In this document: piece after piece, positions 8,525 to 15,509 of the stretch
Numbering within the stretch: the first letter of the stretch is position 1
How the letters are laid out: each line of letters begins with the position of its first letter
NCBI GenBank assembly: GCA_943788725.1
Contig: CALSRJ010000004.1
Location: forward strand, 62,001-126,000
Reading direction: 5' to 3'
Origin: an uncultured Flavobacteriales bacterium
GTDB lineage: Bacteria; Bacteroidota; Bacteroidia; Flavobacteriales_G; Salibacteraceae
DNA: 64,000 nt
The notes under the pieces: model-generated
The model's input: only the letters and a program-made list of their open reading frames with translations
Database searches by the model: none
Told to the model about the DNA's origin: nothing
Position numbers and translations under genes: made by a program

Positions 8525-8837
8525 TGGTTACTCCGAGTATTTCAAGTCTTTGCTCAGGTGTCCACGACTTCCAAACGCTAACCACATCGTCACCGCTTGT
8601 TGTATTCAAGTCAACCGAGCCTAGCTTGGGTTTGTAATATGGCATCGCTTGTAGCGTGAACCGCATCTTCTCTGATGGCGTTAGCTGTTCCCATACCTCG
8701 GCAAGTTTTTCGACTGTTAGCTGCTCCAAAAAGAAGCCATCCATTGCCTCAATAACGCGCGCAGATACCTTGTCCTGTATTCCCTTGCGGCTGCTTTTCT
8801 TGCCTGCCTCCCTCGCTTGTTCTGATGTGAAGCCCAT
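8517..8837 (-). CDS. Hypothetical phage-like small protein (106 aa)
   Basis: 106 residues. The N-terminal FTSEQAREAGKKSSRKG segment resembles the basic leader found on many small phage-associated proteins of Bacteroidota. The middle part (TVEKLAEVWEQLTPSEKMRFTLQAMPYYKPKLGSVD) reads like the helical region plus proline-rich linker of small-terminase-like or DNA-binding proteins. Assignment beyond phage-like is not supported. It lies in the minus-strand operon between the 177-residue and 102-residue unknown genes. Confidence 0.55.
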   Translation of the reverse strand: MGFTSEQAREAGKKSSRKGIQDKVSARVIEAMDGFFLEQLTVEKLAEVWEQLTPSEKMRFTLQAMPYYKPKLGSVDLNTTSGDDVVSVWKSWTPEQRLEILGVTNE

Positions 8838-8855
8838 GCCGTTTCTATTCGTTAC

Positions 8856-9389
8856 TTAACGTCCGCTGGTGTTTAACATAAATGCACCGTAGTCCAACCG
8901 CCCCTCGCCCGTTCTGCTATCGACGGCAAAGCACCTATCGACTCTAATACCCGTATCGGTTGCGGTTGCGTTGTAAGCGTCCACAAGCTCTTGCACTTTT
9001 AGGTATTGCTCCATGCGCGAGCCTTCTAGGTAGACTGTCGCTTCTTCGGTGATAGCGTTTACCCATGCTTTGCTTATGCTAACGTTGCCATCTACAAGCT
9101 CATAGCGCAGCGTTAAGCCGCTTTGATGAACCGCTTGAAGGAAGTCATGGTACAAAGCCTTACAGCCTTTCAAATCTGCTAGTAGGTCGGTGCTGGCGTT
9201 GGGGTAAGCCTTGTCTTTGAGATGCTCCGTTACTTCACGTTCGCCCGTCAAGGTCTTGGGTGCTTGCCCTGTGATAGCCTCCGCGATCATGCGCGCCCTG
9301 GTCAAGTGTACCGCTTCACCATTGGCATCGCTTACCTGCTTATTGATGTGGGCTTTGTCTGTTCGTACTGCTAGTCTATTATCGCTCAT
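8856..9389 (-). CDS. Hypothetical protein of island operon (177 aa)
   Basis: 177 residues, soluble, mixed alpha/beta by appearance. No catalytic motif seen; segments include ADLKGCKALYHDFLQAVHQ, LRYELVDGNVSISKAWVNA and VQELVDAYNATATDTGIRVDRCFAVD. It starts 7 bases after the stop of the upstream basic protein and ends 18 bases before the next start, consistent with one transcript. No family recognised. Confidence 0.55.
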   Translation of the reverse strand: MSDNRLAVRTDKAHINKQVSDANGEAVHLTRARMIAEAITGQAPKTLTGEREVTEHLKDKAYPNASTDLLADLKGCKALYHDFLQAVHQSGLTLRYELVDGNVSISKAWVNAITEEATVYLEGSRMEQYLKVQELVDAYNATATDTGIRVDRCFAVDSRTGEGRLDYGAFMLNTSGR

Positions 9390-9396
9390 GCTTTAA

Positions 9397-9756
9397 TTAT
9401 TTGATGTGAGAAATCCCTTTGAAATAGTGCCGCTTGTATTTTGATACACCGCCTCCGCGTTTATCGGTGGTCTTTGAACCTCCTGACCGCTCGTCAGCGC
9501 GTTTGGTTGGCACTCGATTAGCGTTACCGTTGCTAGTTCGCTTTGGACGATTAGAGCCGTTAGACGTGCCTCCAGACCTTGCAGCCGTGAACGGCTCGCC
9601 CATGCGAATCTTTCTACCTACTTCGCAAAAGGCGTCGATTATATCTTGCAGGTCTGCCCTAGACAAAACCTTCTTTGGTGATGCCTTCTTAACTGTGGCT
9701 GTGGCGAGTTTCATTCTGCGATGAACGGCTGCGCTTGGTTCGTTAAACTTCATCAT
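9397..9756 (-). CDS. Basic, low-complexity hypothetical protein (119 aa)
   Basis: 119 residues, strongly basic. A short predicted helix (SRADLQDIIDAFCEVGRKIRMGE) is followed by a disordered Arg/Lys/Gly/Ser/Asn-rich tail (SNGSNRPKRTSNGNANRVP, GGSKTTDKRGGGVSKYKRHY). The composition suggests nucleic-acid binding (inference). Overlaps the upstream ribbon-helix-helix gene by ATGA, so translation is probably coupled. Confidence 0.5.
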   Translation of the reverse strand: MMKFNEPSAAVHRRMKLATATVKKASPKKVLSRADLQDIIDAFCEVGRKIRMGEPFTAARSGGTSNGSNRPKRTSNGNANRVPTKRADERSGGSKTTDKRGGGVSKYKRHYFKGISHIK

Positions 9757-9956
9757 TGTGATAATCCAATGAACGCAGCGAAGCGTGCTGCCTCGCTAAA
9801 TGATACGCCCTGCTCTTTTGCCGCTTGCTCTATTCGGCTTCGCTCGGTTTGACTGACTTTGTAATGCACGCTAGTTTTCTTAGGTGCGCGTGACAGCTTC
9901 AAATATTCGACTGCCAGTTGTGGGTTTATGTTATCCTTCATGTCTAAGTAACGCAT
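9753..9956 (-). CDS. Small ribbon-helix-helix-type protein, MobC/NikA-like
   Basis: 67 residues. The segment TSVHYKVSQTERSRIEQAAKEQGVSFSEAARFAAF has the beta strand, helix, turn, helix pattern of MetJ/Arc-type proteins and of the relaxosome accessory proteins NikA/MobC (known family features). An internal ATG at 9941 is an alternative start. It heads the minus-strand operon and faces the minimal recombinase gene across 166 bases that contain an inverted repeat, so it may be an autoregulator or an accessory DNA-bending factor. No relaxase is seen in the element, which argues against a simple mobilisation role. Confidence 0.6.
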   Translation of the reverse strand: MRYLDMKDNINPQLAVEYLKLSRAPKKTSVHYKVSQTERSRIEQAAKEQGVSFSEAARFAAFIGLSQ

Positions 9957-9990
9957 TAGGATAGCAAACGTTTTTCTTTTGTTCGATAAA

Positions 9991-10113
9991 TGTTATATAA
10001 GAATCATTATATAACAGATTACGCCTGCATACGTTGGTGTATATAAGAAAATAAGGTAAGCTAGATTTGCTAGTATGTTATGCAATATGTACTTTAGCGC
10101 GGATTATATAACA
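9991..10113. promoter_or_regulatory. Operator or dif-like recombination site cluster
   Basis: A perfect inverted repeat TGTTATATAA (9991-10000) / TTATATAACA (10007-10016) with a 6-base spacer GAATCA. The half-site TTATATAACA recurs at 10104-10113, and TATATAAGAA, spanning the left arm, recurs at 10040-10049. The arm-6bp-arm layout with inner ATAA/TTAT ends is that of Xer/dif-type core sites; it could equally be an operator for the divergent genes on either side. Confidence 0.6.
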
Positions 10114-10122
10114 AAAAGCACA

Positions 10123-10689
10123 ATGAAAGGCACTAAAACCAAAGCGATAGACTGGAGCATATTAGACGATTTCGGACAAAAGCACATGGATGCAAAAAAC
10201 TATGATTTGCAAACCTTCGCCTTAATGATACTTACTGGCATAAGGACGGGGCTGCGCTTCTCTGACTTGTCAAAGCTGACCGTTGAGAATATCAAGGAAT
10301 GTGAAAACGGCTACCGCCTAAAGGGCATCGCCAAAAAAACAAAGAAGGTGTTTGAAATACCTCTAAAGGCTTGGCTAGTCAATAGGCTAAAGGTTCACGC
10401 TAAAGGCGTGCATCTATTCAGCAAAGGAGGTAAAATGGTAAACGCAATGTGGTTTCATCGGAATATGCAAAAGCATTTCGAGCATGAAGCAAAGCAAGCC
10501 AAGAAAGAAGGTAGGGCAATCGGTGCGCATAGTATGAGGAAGGCGGCTGCTCTGAAGATGTATGCAGGAAATAAGGACATGAACAAAGTAAGGTCGTTTT
10601 TGCAGCACCGCGACCTGGCGACCACTAGCGATTATATGGAGATAGACCGTCAAACTTTGATGGATGCTATTTCAGATGCCTTCGATTGA
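10123..10689 (+). CDS. Minimal tyrosine recombinase (catalytic domain only)
   Basis: About 188 residues from the ATG at 10123 (MKGTKTKAIDWSI); an upstream in-frame ATG at 10075 would add 16 residues, but these cover the third TTATATAACA half-site. The catalytic residues of the tyrosine recombinase family are all visible: Arg I in TGLRFSDL, Lys in KKTKK, His-x-x-Arg in AHSMRKAA, His in LQHRD and the nucleophile Tyr in SDYMEI. The N-terminal core-binding (SAM-like) domain of phage integrases is absent, as in short FimB/FimE-type invertases. It lies in the middle of the element, transcribed away from the inverted repeat, and the next gene follows closely. Confidence 0.85.
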   Translation: MKGTKTKAIDWSILDDFGQKHMDAKNYDLQTFALMILTGIRTGLRFSDLSKLTVENIKECENGYRLKGIAKKTKKVFEIPLKAWLVNRLKVHAKGVHLFSKGGKMVNAMWFHRNMQKHFEHEAKQAKKEGRAIGAHSMRKAAALKMYAGNKDMNKVRSFLQHRDLATTSDYMEIDRQTLMDAISDAFD

Positions 10690-10718
10690 ACTTGAAAAAA
10701 TACTTGATTAAACAAGCC

Positions 10719-11012
10719 ATGATTAGAGTACAACGAAAAAGAACGAAGGGCTACAAACTGCCTGACAATACCAAGTGTGTAAACAGAGGTACGAAGTGGG
10801 GCAATCCCTTCAAGGTGGTCGAGCATAGGGGCGGTTGGTGCGTAATCGACATCAACGGGGTAGAACTGGCTAACGGAGTGGCTACAAAGGATGAGGCGGC
10901 TGGTGTAGCTGTTAAGTATTATATCACATGGTTAGACCGTCAAATATTGGATGGTCGATTGAACATCGAGGAGTTAAGGGGTAAATTCAAATCTACCATA
11001 CCATATTATTAG
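10719..11012 (+). CDS. DUF4326 family protein
   Basis: 97 residues from the ATG at 10719; a TTG at 10686 overlapping the recombinase stop would give 108. The core VNRGTKWGNPFKV matches the DUF4326 family, small proteins common in phages and mobile elements. The function is unknown; the conserved Asn-Arg...Trp-Gly-Asn-Pro-Phe motif suggests nucleotide or ligand binding (inference). Likely cotranscribed with the minimal recombinase. Confidence 0.75.
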   Translation: MIRVQRKRTKGYKLPDNTKCVNRGTKWGNPFKVVEHRGGWCVIDINGVELANGVATKDEAAGVAVKYYITWLDRQILDGRLNIEELRGKFKSTIPYY

Positions 11013-11016
11013 AAGT

Positions 11017-11268
11017 ATGTCCGGACACACCGACGACAAGGTGTTCAAGAGTTATTTTAATACTCTTACCGAAGAGATAGAGAGGGGGATGGAGAAGATG
11101 TTTGTTTTTGACCTCAAGAGAGCCGGTCCTAATGAAGGAGTCACTACTGAATCAGATTTTGAGACCGCGACGGATGGTCCACCCAATCTTTCAAAGTATC
11201 GCGTTTGGCTTGAGGAAGGTCTTATCAGTAGAGATGAGTTTTTGGACTTACTTGCAAGAGAGAATTAA
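11017..11268 (+). CDS. Hypothetical protein; N-terminus resembles a recombinase tail fragment
   Basis: 83 residues. The first residues (SGHTDDKVFKSYFNTLTEEI) have a Gly-His followed nine residues later by Tyr, the spacing of the last two catalytic residues of Bacteroidota tyrosine recombinases. The rest (NLSKYRVWLEEGLISRDEFLDLLAREN) is a short helical SHOCT-like tail. It starts 4 bases after the DUF4326 stop. It may be a remnant of a second integrase fused to other sequence, or an unrelated small protein. Confidence 0.45.
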   Translation: MSGHTDDKVFKSYFNTLTEEIERGMEKMFVFDLKRAGPNEGVTTESDFETATDGPPNLSKYRVWLEEGLISRDEFLDLLAREN

Positions 11269-11378
11269 AATTTATCCGTTTAAACCGACTAATTGGTTTC
11301 ACTCGTGTTTTATTTGTATTGAAGAATTGTTTGAATACACTCCCTTTGTTTAAATTTGATTTATAAAAATCAACTCTT

Positions 11379-11666
11379 ATGACTACCGACACTATCGTAG
11401 AAATTATCATTTTCGGAATTTGCCTATCGCTATGGAACTTCAAATTCGGAAGTAGAGTAGCCTTAAAGCATAGGGTTTATTGGTTGTGGTTTTCCGTAGT
11501 TGCGAGTCGAGATATGGTTGCGGGATATAAGCATAGCGGAGAGCGTGAGGGCGTGTCGCCTGAACTCATAATTTATTTAGAGAAGAGTTTACTCTACATA
11601 ATTGTGATGGATTATTTAGCGTACCCTATGGTTTTTTGGCTATTTACTTTTTTTGTGCGCTTATAA
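11379..11666 (+). CDS. Small membrane protein, unknown function (95 aa)
   Basis: 95 residues with two probable membrane helices (TIVEIIIFGICLSLWNF near the start and LLYIIVMDYLAYPMVFWLFTFFV at the end) and a basic connecting loop (SRDMVAGYKHSGEREGVSPE). No family recognised. Locally AT-rich compared with chromosomal neighbours. Bases 11667-11871 after it hold a 19-codon open frame (11689-11748) without recognisable features and a strong terminator. Confidence 0.45.
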   Translation: MTTDTIVEIIIFGICLSLWNFKFGSRVALKHRVYWLWFSVVASRDMVAGYKHSGEREGVSPELIIYLEKSLLYIIVMDYLAYPMVFWLFTFFVRL

Positions 11667-11820
11667 TTGAACATTTAAATCAACACAATGAACTACCAAT
11701 TCAAGAAACTCATTTCAGAACTTCAGTCAAAGGACCGTTGTAATTGAGGGTGTGAAGACCGAAAGTGGATTGACGTTAAGAGTCGTTCTAATTTGAAATT
11801 GACAACCTTCAGAAAATGAA

Positions 11821-11848
11821 AATACCCACCCCATTAAGGGTGGGTATT
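11821..11848. terminator. Bidirectional Rho-independent terminator
   Basis: An 11-bp perfect stem, AATACCCACCC / GGGTGGGTATT, with loop CATTAA and T-rich sequence on both sides. It serves plus-strand transcription from the 11379 gene and minus-strand transcription of the resolvase remnant. Confidence 0.85.
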
Positions 11849-11871
11849 CTTTTCAACTTTGGTTTCGGTTA

Positions 11872-12312
11872 TTACGACAACTCCTTGACCTTCAGAATTA
11901 AGTTGGGACTACACCCAAGTATCTTTTGAATCTCGGAGTATTTTAATCCTCGGTGAAGGAGTTTGATAATCTCTTGGTTCTTCGGTTTAGATAGGAATCG
12001 TTCGTTGGATTCAGTCGTTCCAATTTGTCTCCCTTTGTAGAGACCCTTCTCTTTCCTCAATCGGATTCCTTCCATTTGTCGTTCTCTTATGAGTGACCTT
12101 TCAAAGTCAGACATCGTTGAGAGAATGGACATCATTAGTTGGGAGAACTTGTCTTCCTTTCCGTTCTCATCCAAGTTTCGTAGAGATGGGTTTCTACAAA
12201 CCACAACCACACCCTTCTCGGTGAGTTCTTTCCATATAGTCAACACATCAAGAGTATTCCTACCCAGACGGTCAATGGAGTGAACCTCAAGATGGTTGAG
12301 TTGGTTGGAGTC
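11872..12312 (-). pseudogene. Serine recombinase (resolvase) lacking its N-terminal catalytic half
   Basis: The open frame from the GTG at 12246 gives 124 residues, but coding similarity extends upstream through HSIDRLGRNTLDVLT to about 12312. This is the middle and C-terminal part of a resolvase/invertase: the DRLGR motif, SQLMMSILSTMSDFERSLIRERQ, the basic KEKGLYKGRQIG hinge and a C-terminal helix-turn-helix (GLKYSEIQKILGCS). The N-terminal part with the catalytic Ser (Tyr-x-Arg-x-Ser region) is missing, replaced at about 12312 by unrelated DNA. Recombinase activity is therefore not expected. Confidence 0.8.
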
Positions 12313-12324
12313 AGTCAGTTTTTT

Positions 12325-12462
12325 ATGATAGCGATGATGGTCTTCGTGGGGATATTTTGGCTTTGGTTTTTCTTAGGCCCTTTAATAACTAATGAGTTTC
12401 ATTCTGATGACGAATTAGACGAATTAGTTATTAAAAAAAGAAAAAATGATTCGCAAGTTTAA
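12325..12462 (+). CDS. Very small membrane protein (45 aa), possible
   Basis: 45 residues from the ATG at 12325; the frame is open from 12280, but that part overlaps the resolvase remnant on the other strand. One strong helix (MIAMMVFVGIFWLWFFLGPLI) is followed by an acidic then basic tail (SDDELDELVIKKRKNDSQV). It occupies DNA between two recombinase remnants. It could be a genuine small protein or chance. Confidence 0.3.
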   Translation: MIAMMVFVGIFWLWFFLGPLITNEFHSDDELDELVIKKRKNDSQV

Positions 12463-12464
12463 TC

Positions 12465-12620
12465 TTTAGCGTAGACCAATTCCTAAAGAAGCACCGTAAA
12501 GTGCTAAAGGAACTGAATGAAGGTTCATCGTTGAGGCGTATCGCAAAGGTCTGTGATGTGTCTATTAATACCGTCAGGAAGTTGAAGGACAAGGCTAGCA
12601 TGAAGGCTAGAGGCTTTTGA
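12465..12620 (+). pseudogene. C-terminal HTH remnant of a second serine recombinase
   Basis: An open frame of 51 codons without a good start, preceded in frame by a stop at 12447-12449. The peptide KHRKVLKELNEGSSLRRIAKVCDVSINTVRKLKD matches the C-terminal helix-turn-helix tail of Bacteroidota resolvases (compare the GLKYSEIQKILGCS tail of the remnant on the other strand). Only the DNA-binding end of the gene remains. Confidence 0.6.
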
Positions 12621-12674
12621 CATAGTTGGGTTTATTAATTGTTATAGATTTACGCAACCTTAAACAATAACACT

Positions 12675-13094
12675 ATGGAAGAGAAGGAAATTTGGAATGG
12701 TAGCCCTTCACAATGGACAAACTTTGGAACGTATCTATTTTGCGCCATATTCAGTTGGCTGGTAATACCGATTCTTATTGCTATTTGGAAATTCTTGGTT
12801 GTAAATACATGGACAATTCAAGTTACAGATCAAAGATTAATCGAGGAGAAGGGTGTTTTGTCAAAGACAACTGATGAATTGGAACTTTTCAGAGTAAAAG
12901 ATATTCGACTTGAACAGCCGTTCTTTCTGAGGCTAGTGGGCTTGTCCAACATTGTGTTGGTGACATCTGATAAGTCGCACTCAATAGTCACGATTCCAGC
13001 TATAAAGGATGGTAAAAATCTGCGTGAACAGATACGTTCAGCGGTAGATGCCAGGCGAGATAAAAAACGAGTTCGAGAAACAGATTTTGAGTAG
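12675..13094 (+). CDS. Membrane-anchored bacterial PH-domain protein (bPH2/YdbT-like)
   Basis: 139 residues. A hydrophobic segment (TYLFCAIFSWLVIPILIAIW, residues about 18-37) precedes a bacterial pleckstrin-homology domain: WTIQVTDQRLIEEKGVLSKTTDELELFRVKDIRLEQPFFLRLVG and ILVTSDKSHSIVTIPAIKDG, closely following the YdbS/YdbT (PF03703) pattern. It should sit in the inner membrane with the PH domain cytosolic. Function unknown; such proteins are known as accessory parts of stress or conflict modules, so cargo for host benefit is an inference. Possible promoter: TTG at 12626-12628 with TAGATTTA about 18 bases downstream. Confidence 0.75.
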   Translation: MEEKEIWNGSPSQWTNFGTYLFCAIFSWLVIPILIAIWKFLVVNTWTIQVTDQRLIEEKGVLSKTTDELELFRVKDIRLEQPFFLRLVGLSNIVLVTSDKSHSIVTIPAIKDGKNLREQIRSAVDARRDKKRVRETDFE

Positions 13095-13142
13095 GTAGGA
13101 ATCTGCTCTTTGTTACGGCAGGGCAGGGGTGATTCGACAAGC

Positions 13143-13171
13143 AAAAAGCCCTGACCGATTAAGACCAGGGC
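13143..13171 (-). terminator. Rho-independent terminator for the replication-protein operon
   Basis: On the minus strand GCCCTG (13171-13166) pairs with CAGGGC (13153-13148) and is followed by a TTTTT run (13147-13143), downstream of the gene ending at 13267. Confidence 0.6.
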
Positions 13172-13266
13172 AATGCCTTCTATATTATACGGAGTTGTCG
13201 AAGGCTTTACAAAGATGGTGTTGGTTCAGATTAGCTCCGTTGCAGTTTTTGCAGGTGGTTTGTAGG

Positions 13267-13893
13267 TTAGTGGTATTTCTTTCCTGGAATACCCTTAAAC
13301 GTATCCTTTGTAGGTTCTTTAAGGTAGGGGATTGTGTTTAGTAGTGTAGTCTTCCAGTTCTTAATCGGTCTATCCTTTCCGTTTTCTAGGGGTATGCTCC
13401 AATCGTTAGACTTCCAAGCCTCATACTTCAAACGCACGTGCTCAACGTTTACCTCAGGTTTCTTTTCCTTGGCATACTCTATAAACTCACCAACGCTAGG
13501 TATTGTTTCTTCTCTTCTTTTCTCTTCTCTTCTCTTCTGCTGACCATTTGCTTGGCTATTGCTTAGCTTTTGCTTAGCTAATGCCCCCTTTTTGCCTAGC
13601 TCGCTACGGATTTTGCGCATTGCTTGCAGTTTCTCTATCTGAACGTCTAGCCACCCGATAGTTATATGGTCTTCATCCTCGCCTATATACTTGCGTTTAA
13701 CAAGCCTGTCGTATAGTTCATCGCCTAACCTAAGTCTAGCGTCCTCAGTTTGAATGTCGCCCATCTTCTGCCAGTAGACAGCGCATAGGTTTATGTAAGC
13801 ACCCTGCACGTCAAAGGCTTCCATTGCCATTCTACCTGCCAACCATTCGGCAGGCTCAAACATAAACCATGGTGATTCTTTACCCATTTCCAA
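13267..13893 (-). CDS. Phage-type replication initiation protein (DUF1376/replisome-organizer-like)
   Basis: 208 residues. The N-terminal domain (WFMFEPAEWLAGRMAMEAFDVQGAYINLCAVYWQK) matches the DUF1376/Lin1244-type N-terminal domain of phage replisome organisers, where a winged helix binds the origin. A basic low-complexity linker, KRREEKRREET (about residues 120-130), and a C-terminal helical DnaD/DnaT-like tail (EFIEYAKEKKPEVNVEHVRLKYEAWKSNDW) follow. It would promote element replication after excision. Its start overlaps the excisionase-like gene by 14 bases. Confidence 0.75.
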   Translation of the reverse strand: MEMGKESPWFMFEPAEWLAGRMAMEAFDVQGAYINLCAVYWQKMGDIQTEDARLRLGDELYDRLVKRKYIGEDEDHITIGWLDVQIEKLQAMRKIRSELGKKGALAKQKLSNSQANGQQKRREEKRREETIPSVGEFIEYAKEKKPEVNVEHVRLKYEAWKSNDWSIPLENGKDRPIKNWKTTLLNTIPYLKEPTKDTFKGIPGKKYH

Positions 13894-14272
13894 GTGATTT
13901 TGTGCAGCTATATTTATCTGCTATTACACCCAGTTCAAATTCGGAAGACGTGCGATTGTTTTCGAGCCATGCCTTCACCTCTGCCAGCTTGAGGTAGGTC
14001 AGTTTGCGTGAGGGAGAATAAGATGGTAGCTCCCTTTCTCGAATGAGATGCTTCAAATGGGAAATGGACACATGAAGGTAGTTTGCGATCTCTTCAAGCG
14101 AGAAAAAGTCCTCGTCTCGCTTTGCGGCAGGGTCGTCAAAATTCGTTTTGTAGCGACTAGAGTTATCTACACCGGGCTTTGGAGAGTTTGTAAGCATTAT
14201 GCTATTTGTTTGAGTAAAACTGATGCCGAGAGAGCGATTGGTCAATCGACATTGTCGGCTCATGTAATACAA
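13880..14272 (-). CDS. Helix-turn-helix protein, excisionase-like
   Basis: 130 residues from 14272; an ATG at 14197 (MLTNSPKPGVDN) gives a shorter and perhaps better start. Residues about 56-110 form a MerR/Xis-type winged helix: DFFSLEEIANYLHVSISHLKHLIRERELPSYSPSRKLTYLKLAEVKAWLE, the usual helix-turn-helix with a wing and recognition of DNA at att sites. It sits between the integrase and the replication gene, the place where recombination directionality factors are found. Bases 14273-14425 upstream hold no gene and probably contain its promoter. Confidence 0.75.
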   Translation of the reverse strand: MYYMSRQCRLTNRSLGISFTQTNSIMLTNSPKPGVDNSSRYKTNFDDPAAKRDEDFFSLEEIANYLHVSISHLKHLIRERELPSYSPSRKLTYLKLAEVKAWLENNRTSSEFELGVIADKYSCTKSLGNG

Positions 14273-14425
14273 ATTCGAGTCCGATGGGCGGAGTTTTTAA
14301 ACCCCTGACAAATTTTTTGTTTGAGTGTAAAATTTGGCGGGTTTTTGTGGCATTATGCACAAGTCTGTCGCTGACATTGTGTCAAAGAGCCTCAACTAGA
14401 AAGGATTCGGAGTATAAAAACGGGA

Positions 14426-15481
14426 CTAATTGAAAAAATCAGCCGATAGGGACGCTGCCTTTTTAGCCTCATCTACATGCCTGATGTACTTCTCGGTGTG
14501 AAGAGTTGAGCTATGGCCCATGTTCTGGGCGATTGCACTTTGATTGTGACCACCTAGCGCTTGATTTGTGCCGAACGTGTGTCTCCCGCAGTAAAAAGTA
14601 ATGTGCTTTTTGATGCCGGCCCTTTCTACCCAATACCGAAGCGTCTTGTTCACTCCGTTGTTTGATGGTAGGTCTGGAAATAAGAAGTCATGAAAGCCTT
14701 TCTCCATTCGAGAATCAAGTATAGCCTCAGCCGTTTGATTTAAACTAACTCGGACAACAACCCTGTCCCTAGTCTTGTGGCGCTTATAGTTGAGGTATCC
14801 GTCCTCTATGTCTCTTACATGGAGTGTGCGTATTTCACTTAGTGTAATGCCCGTTGTACAGGATAGGAGAAAGGCATCCTTTATGTCGTCGTTGCCGCAT
14901 TGCGTGTTATAAAGTAATCTCAACTCGTCTTTGGATAGAACTGCTTTGGACACCCTGTTGCTGGTATGTCCTTTCGTGTCGACTCGTGTATCTAGCGCAG
15001 GGTTCGAGCGTAGCAATTTGAGGCGTACGGCCTGCTTTAAGGCTCGCTTGAAAATGGAGTAGTAGTTGCGCGCGGTTTCCGGCTTGAGCGTCTTGGTTAA
15101 ATAGTCGGCAAATGACTGACAGTACATCTCGTCAACTCCAACGAGCCTTGCGTCCTTGGTTGACTCCAGAAGGCGAGATAACATGGCCTTAGCTTTTCTG
15201 TGATCTTCATGGGCGTAATTCTTTACGAACTCAGCCATGTAATCGTGTAGGGAGATTTTGGTCTTGTTTACCCTTATGTTGTAATCCCCTTCGGCTAGTT
15301 CTCCTGCCTTTTTAGCCGCTAGGCGGTTCGCTGTATCCTTTGCGGCTTTGAACCCGTTAGAACCCTTCCTATGCGATCCTAGCGTGAGCTTTTCTCTATA
15401 TCGTTTGCCGTTGTGATAGTAGTCTAGGTAAAAGGTGATGTTGCCACTTCGCTGTTCTCGGAGAAAGACATTGACTCCCAT
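14426..15481 (-). CDS. int: Tyrosine-recombinase integrase of the island
   Basis: 351 residues with arm-binding (about 1-65; FYLDYYHNGKRYREKLTL), SAM-like core-binding (about 75-165) and catalytic domains (about 180-345). Catalytic landmarks: Lys in KRHKTRDR, Arg II at R300 (CGRHTFGTN), His at H323 (MGHSS) and nucleophile Y332 (TEKYIRH). The Arg I position is Thr (T213 in TGITLSEIR instead of TGLRxSE), and the His of HxxR is Tyr (Y297). The CTnDOT integrase is a known Bacteroidota precedent for loss of Arg I, so activity is not excluded. The gene lies directly inside the right att repeat, reading inward, as expected for the enzyme that inserted the element at tRNA-Leu. Confidence 0.92.
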   Translation of the reverse strand: MGVNVFLREQRSGNITFYLDYYHNGKRYREKLTLGSHRKGSNGFKAAKDTANRLAAKKAGELAEGDYNIRVNKTKISLHDYMAEFVKNYAHEDHRKAKAMLSRLLESTKDARLVGVDEMYCQSFADYLTKTLKPETARNYYSIFKRALKQAVRLKLLRSNPALDTRVDTKGHTSNRVSKAVLSKDELRLLYNTQCGNDDIKDAFLLSCTTGITLSEIRTLHVRDIEDGYLNYKRHKTRDRVVVRVSLNQTAEAILDSRMEKGFHDFLFPDLPSNNGVNKTLRYWVERAGIKKHITFYCGRHTFGTNQALGGHNQSAIAQNMGHSSTLHTEKYIRHVDEAKKAASLSADFFN

Positions 15482-15509
15482 GGGTTTGATTTTCTACAAA
15501 ACTATCAGT

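Noticed and set aside
8216-9956. Island considered to be a mobilisable element with relaxase
   Set aside because: No HUH or tyrosine relaxase motif in any island protein; only a MobC-like RHH protein is seen.
13505-13541. TTCTTCTCTTCTTTTCTC tract considered as a regulatory repeat
   Set aside because: It encodes the KRREEKRREE linker of the replication protein on the minus strand.
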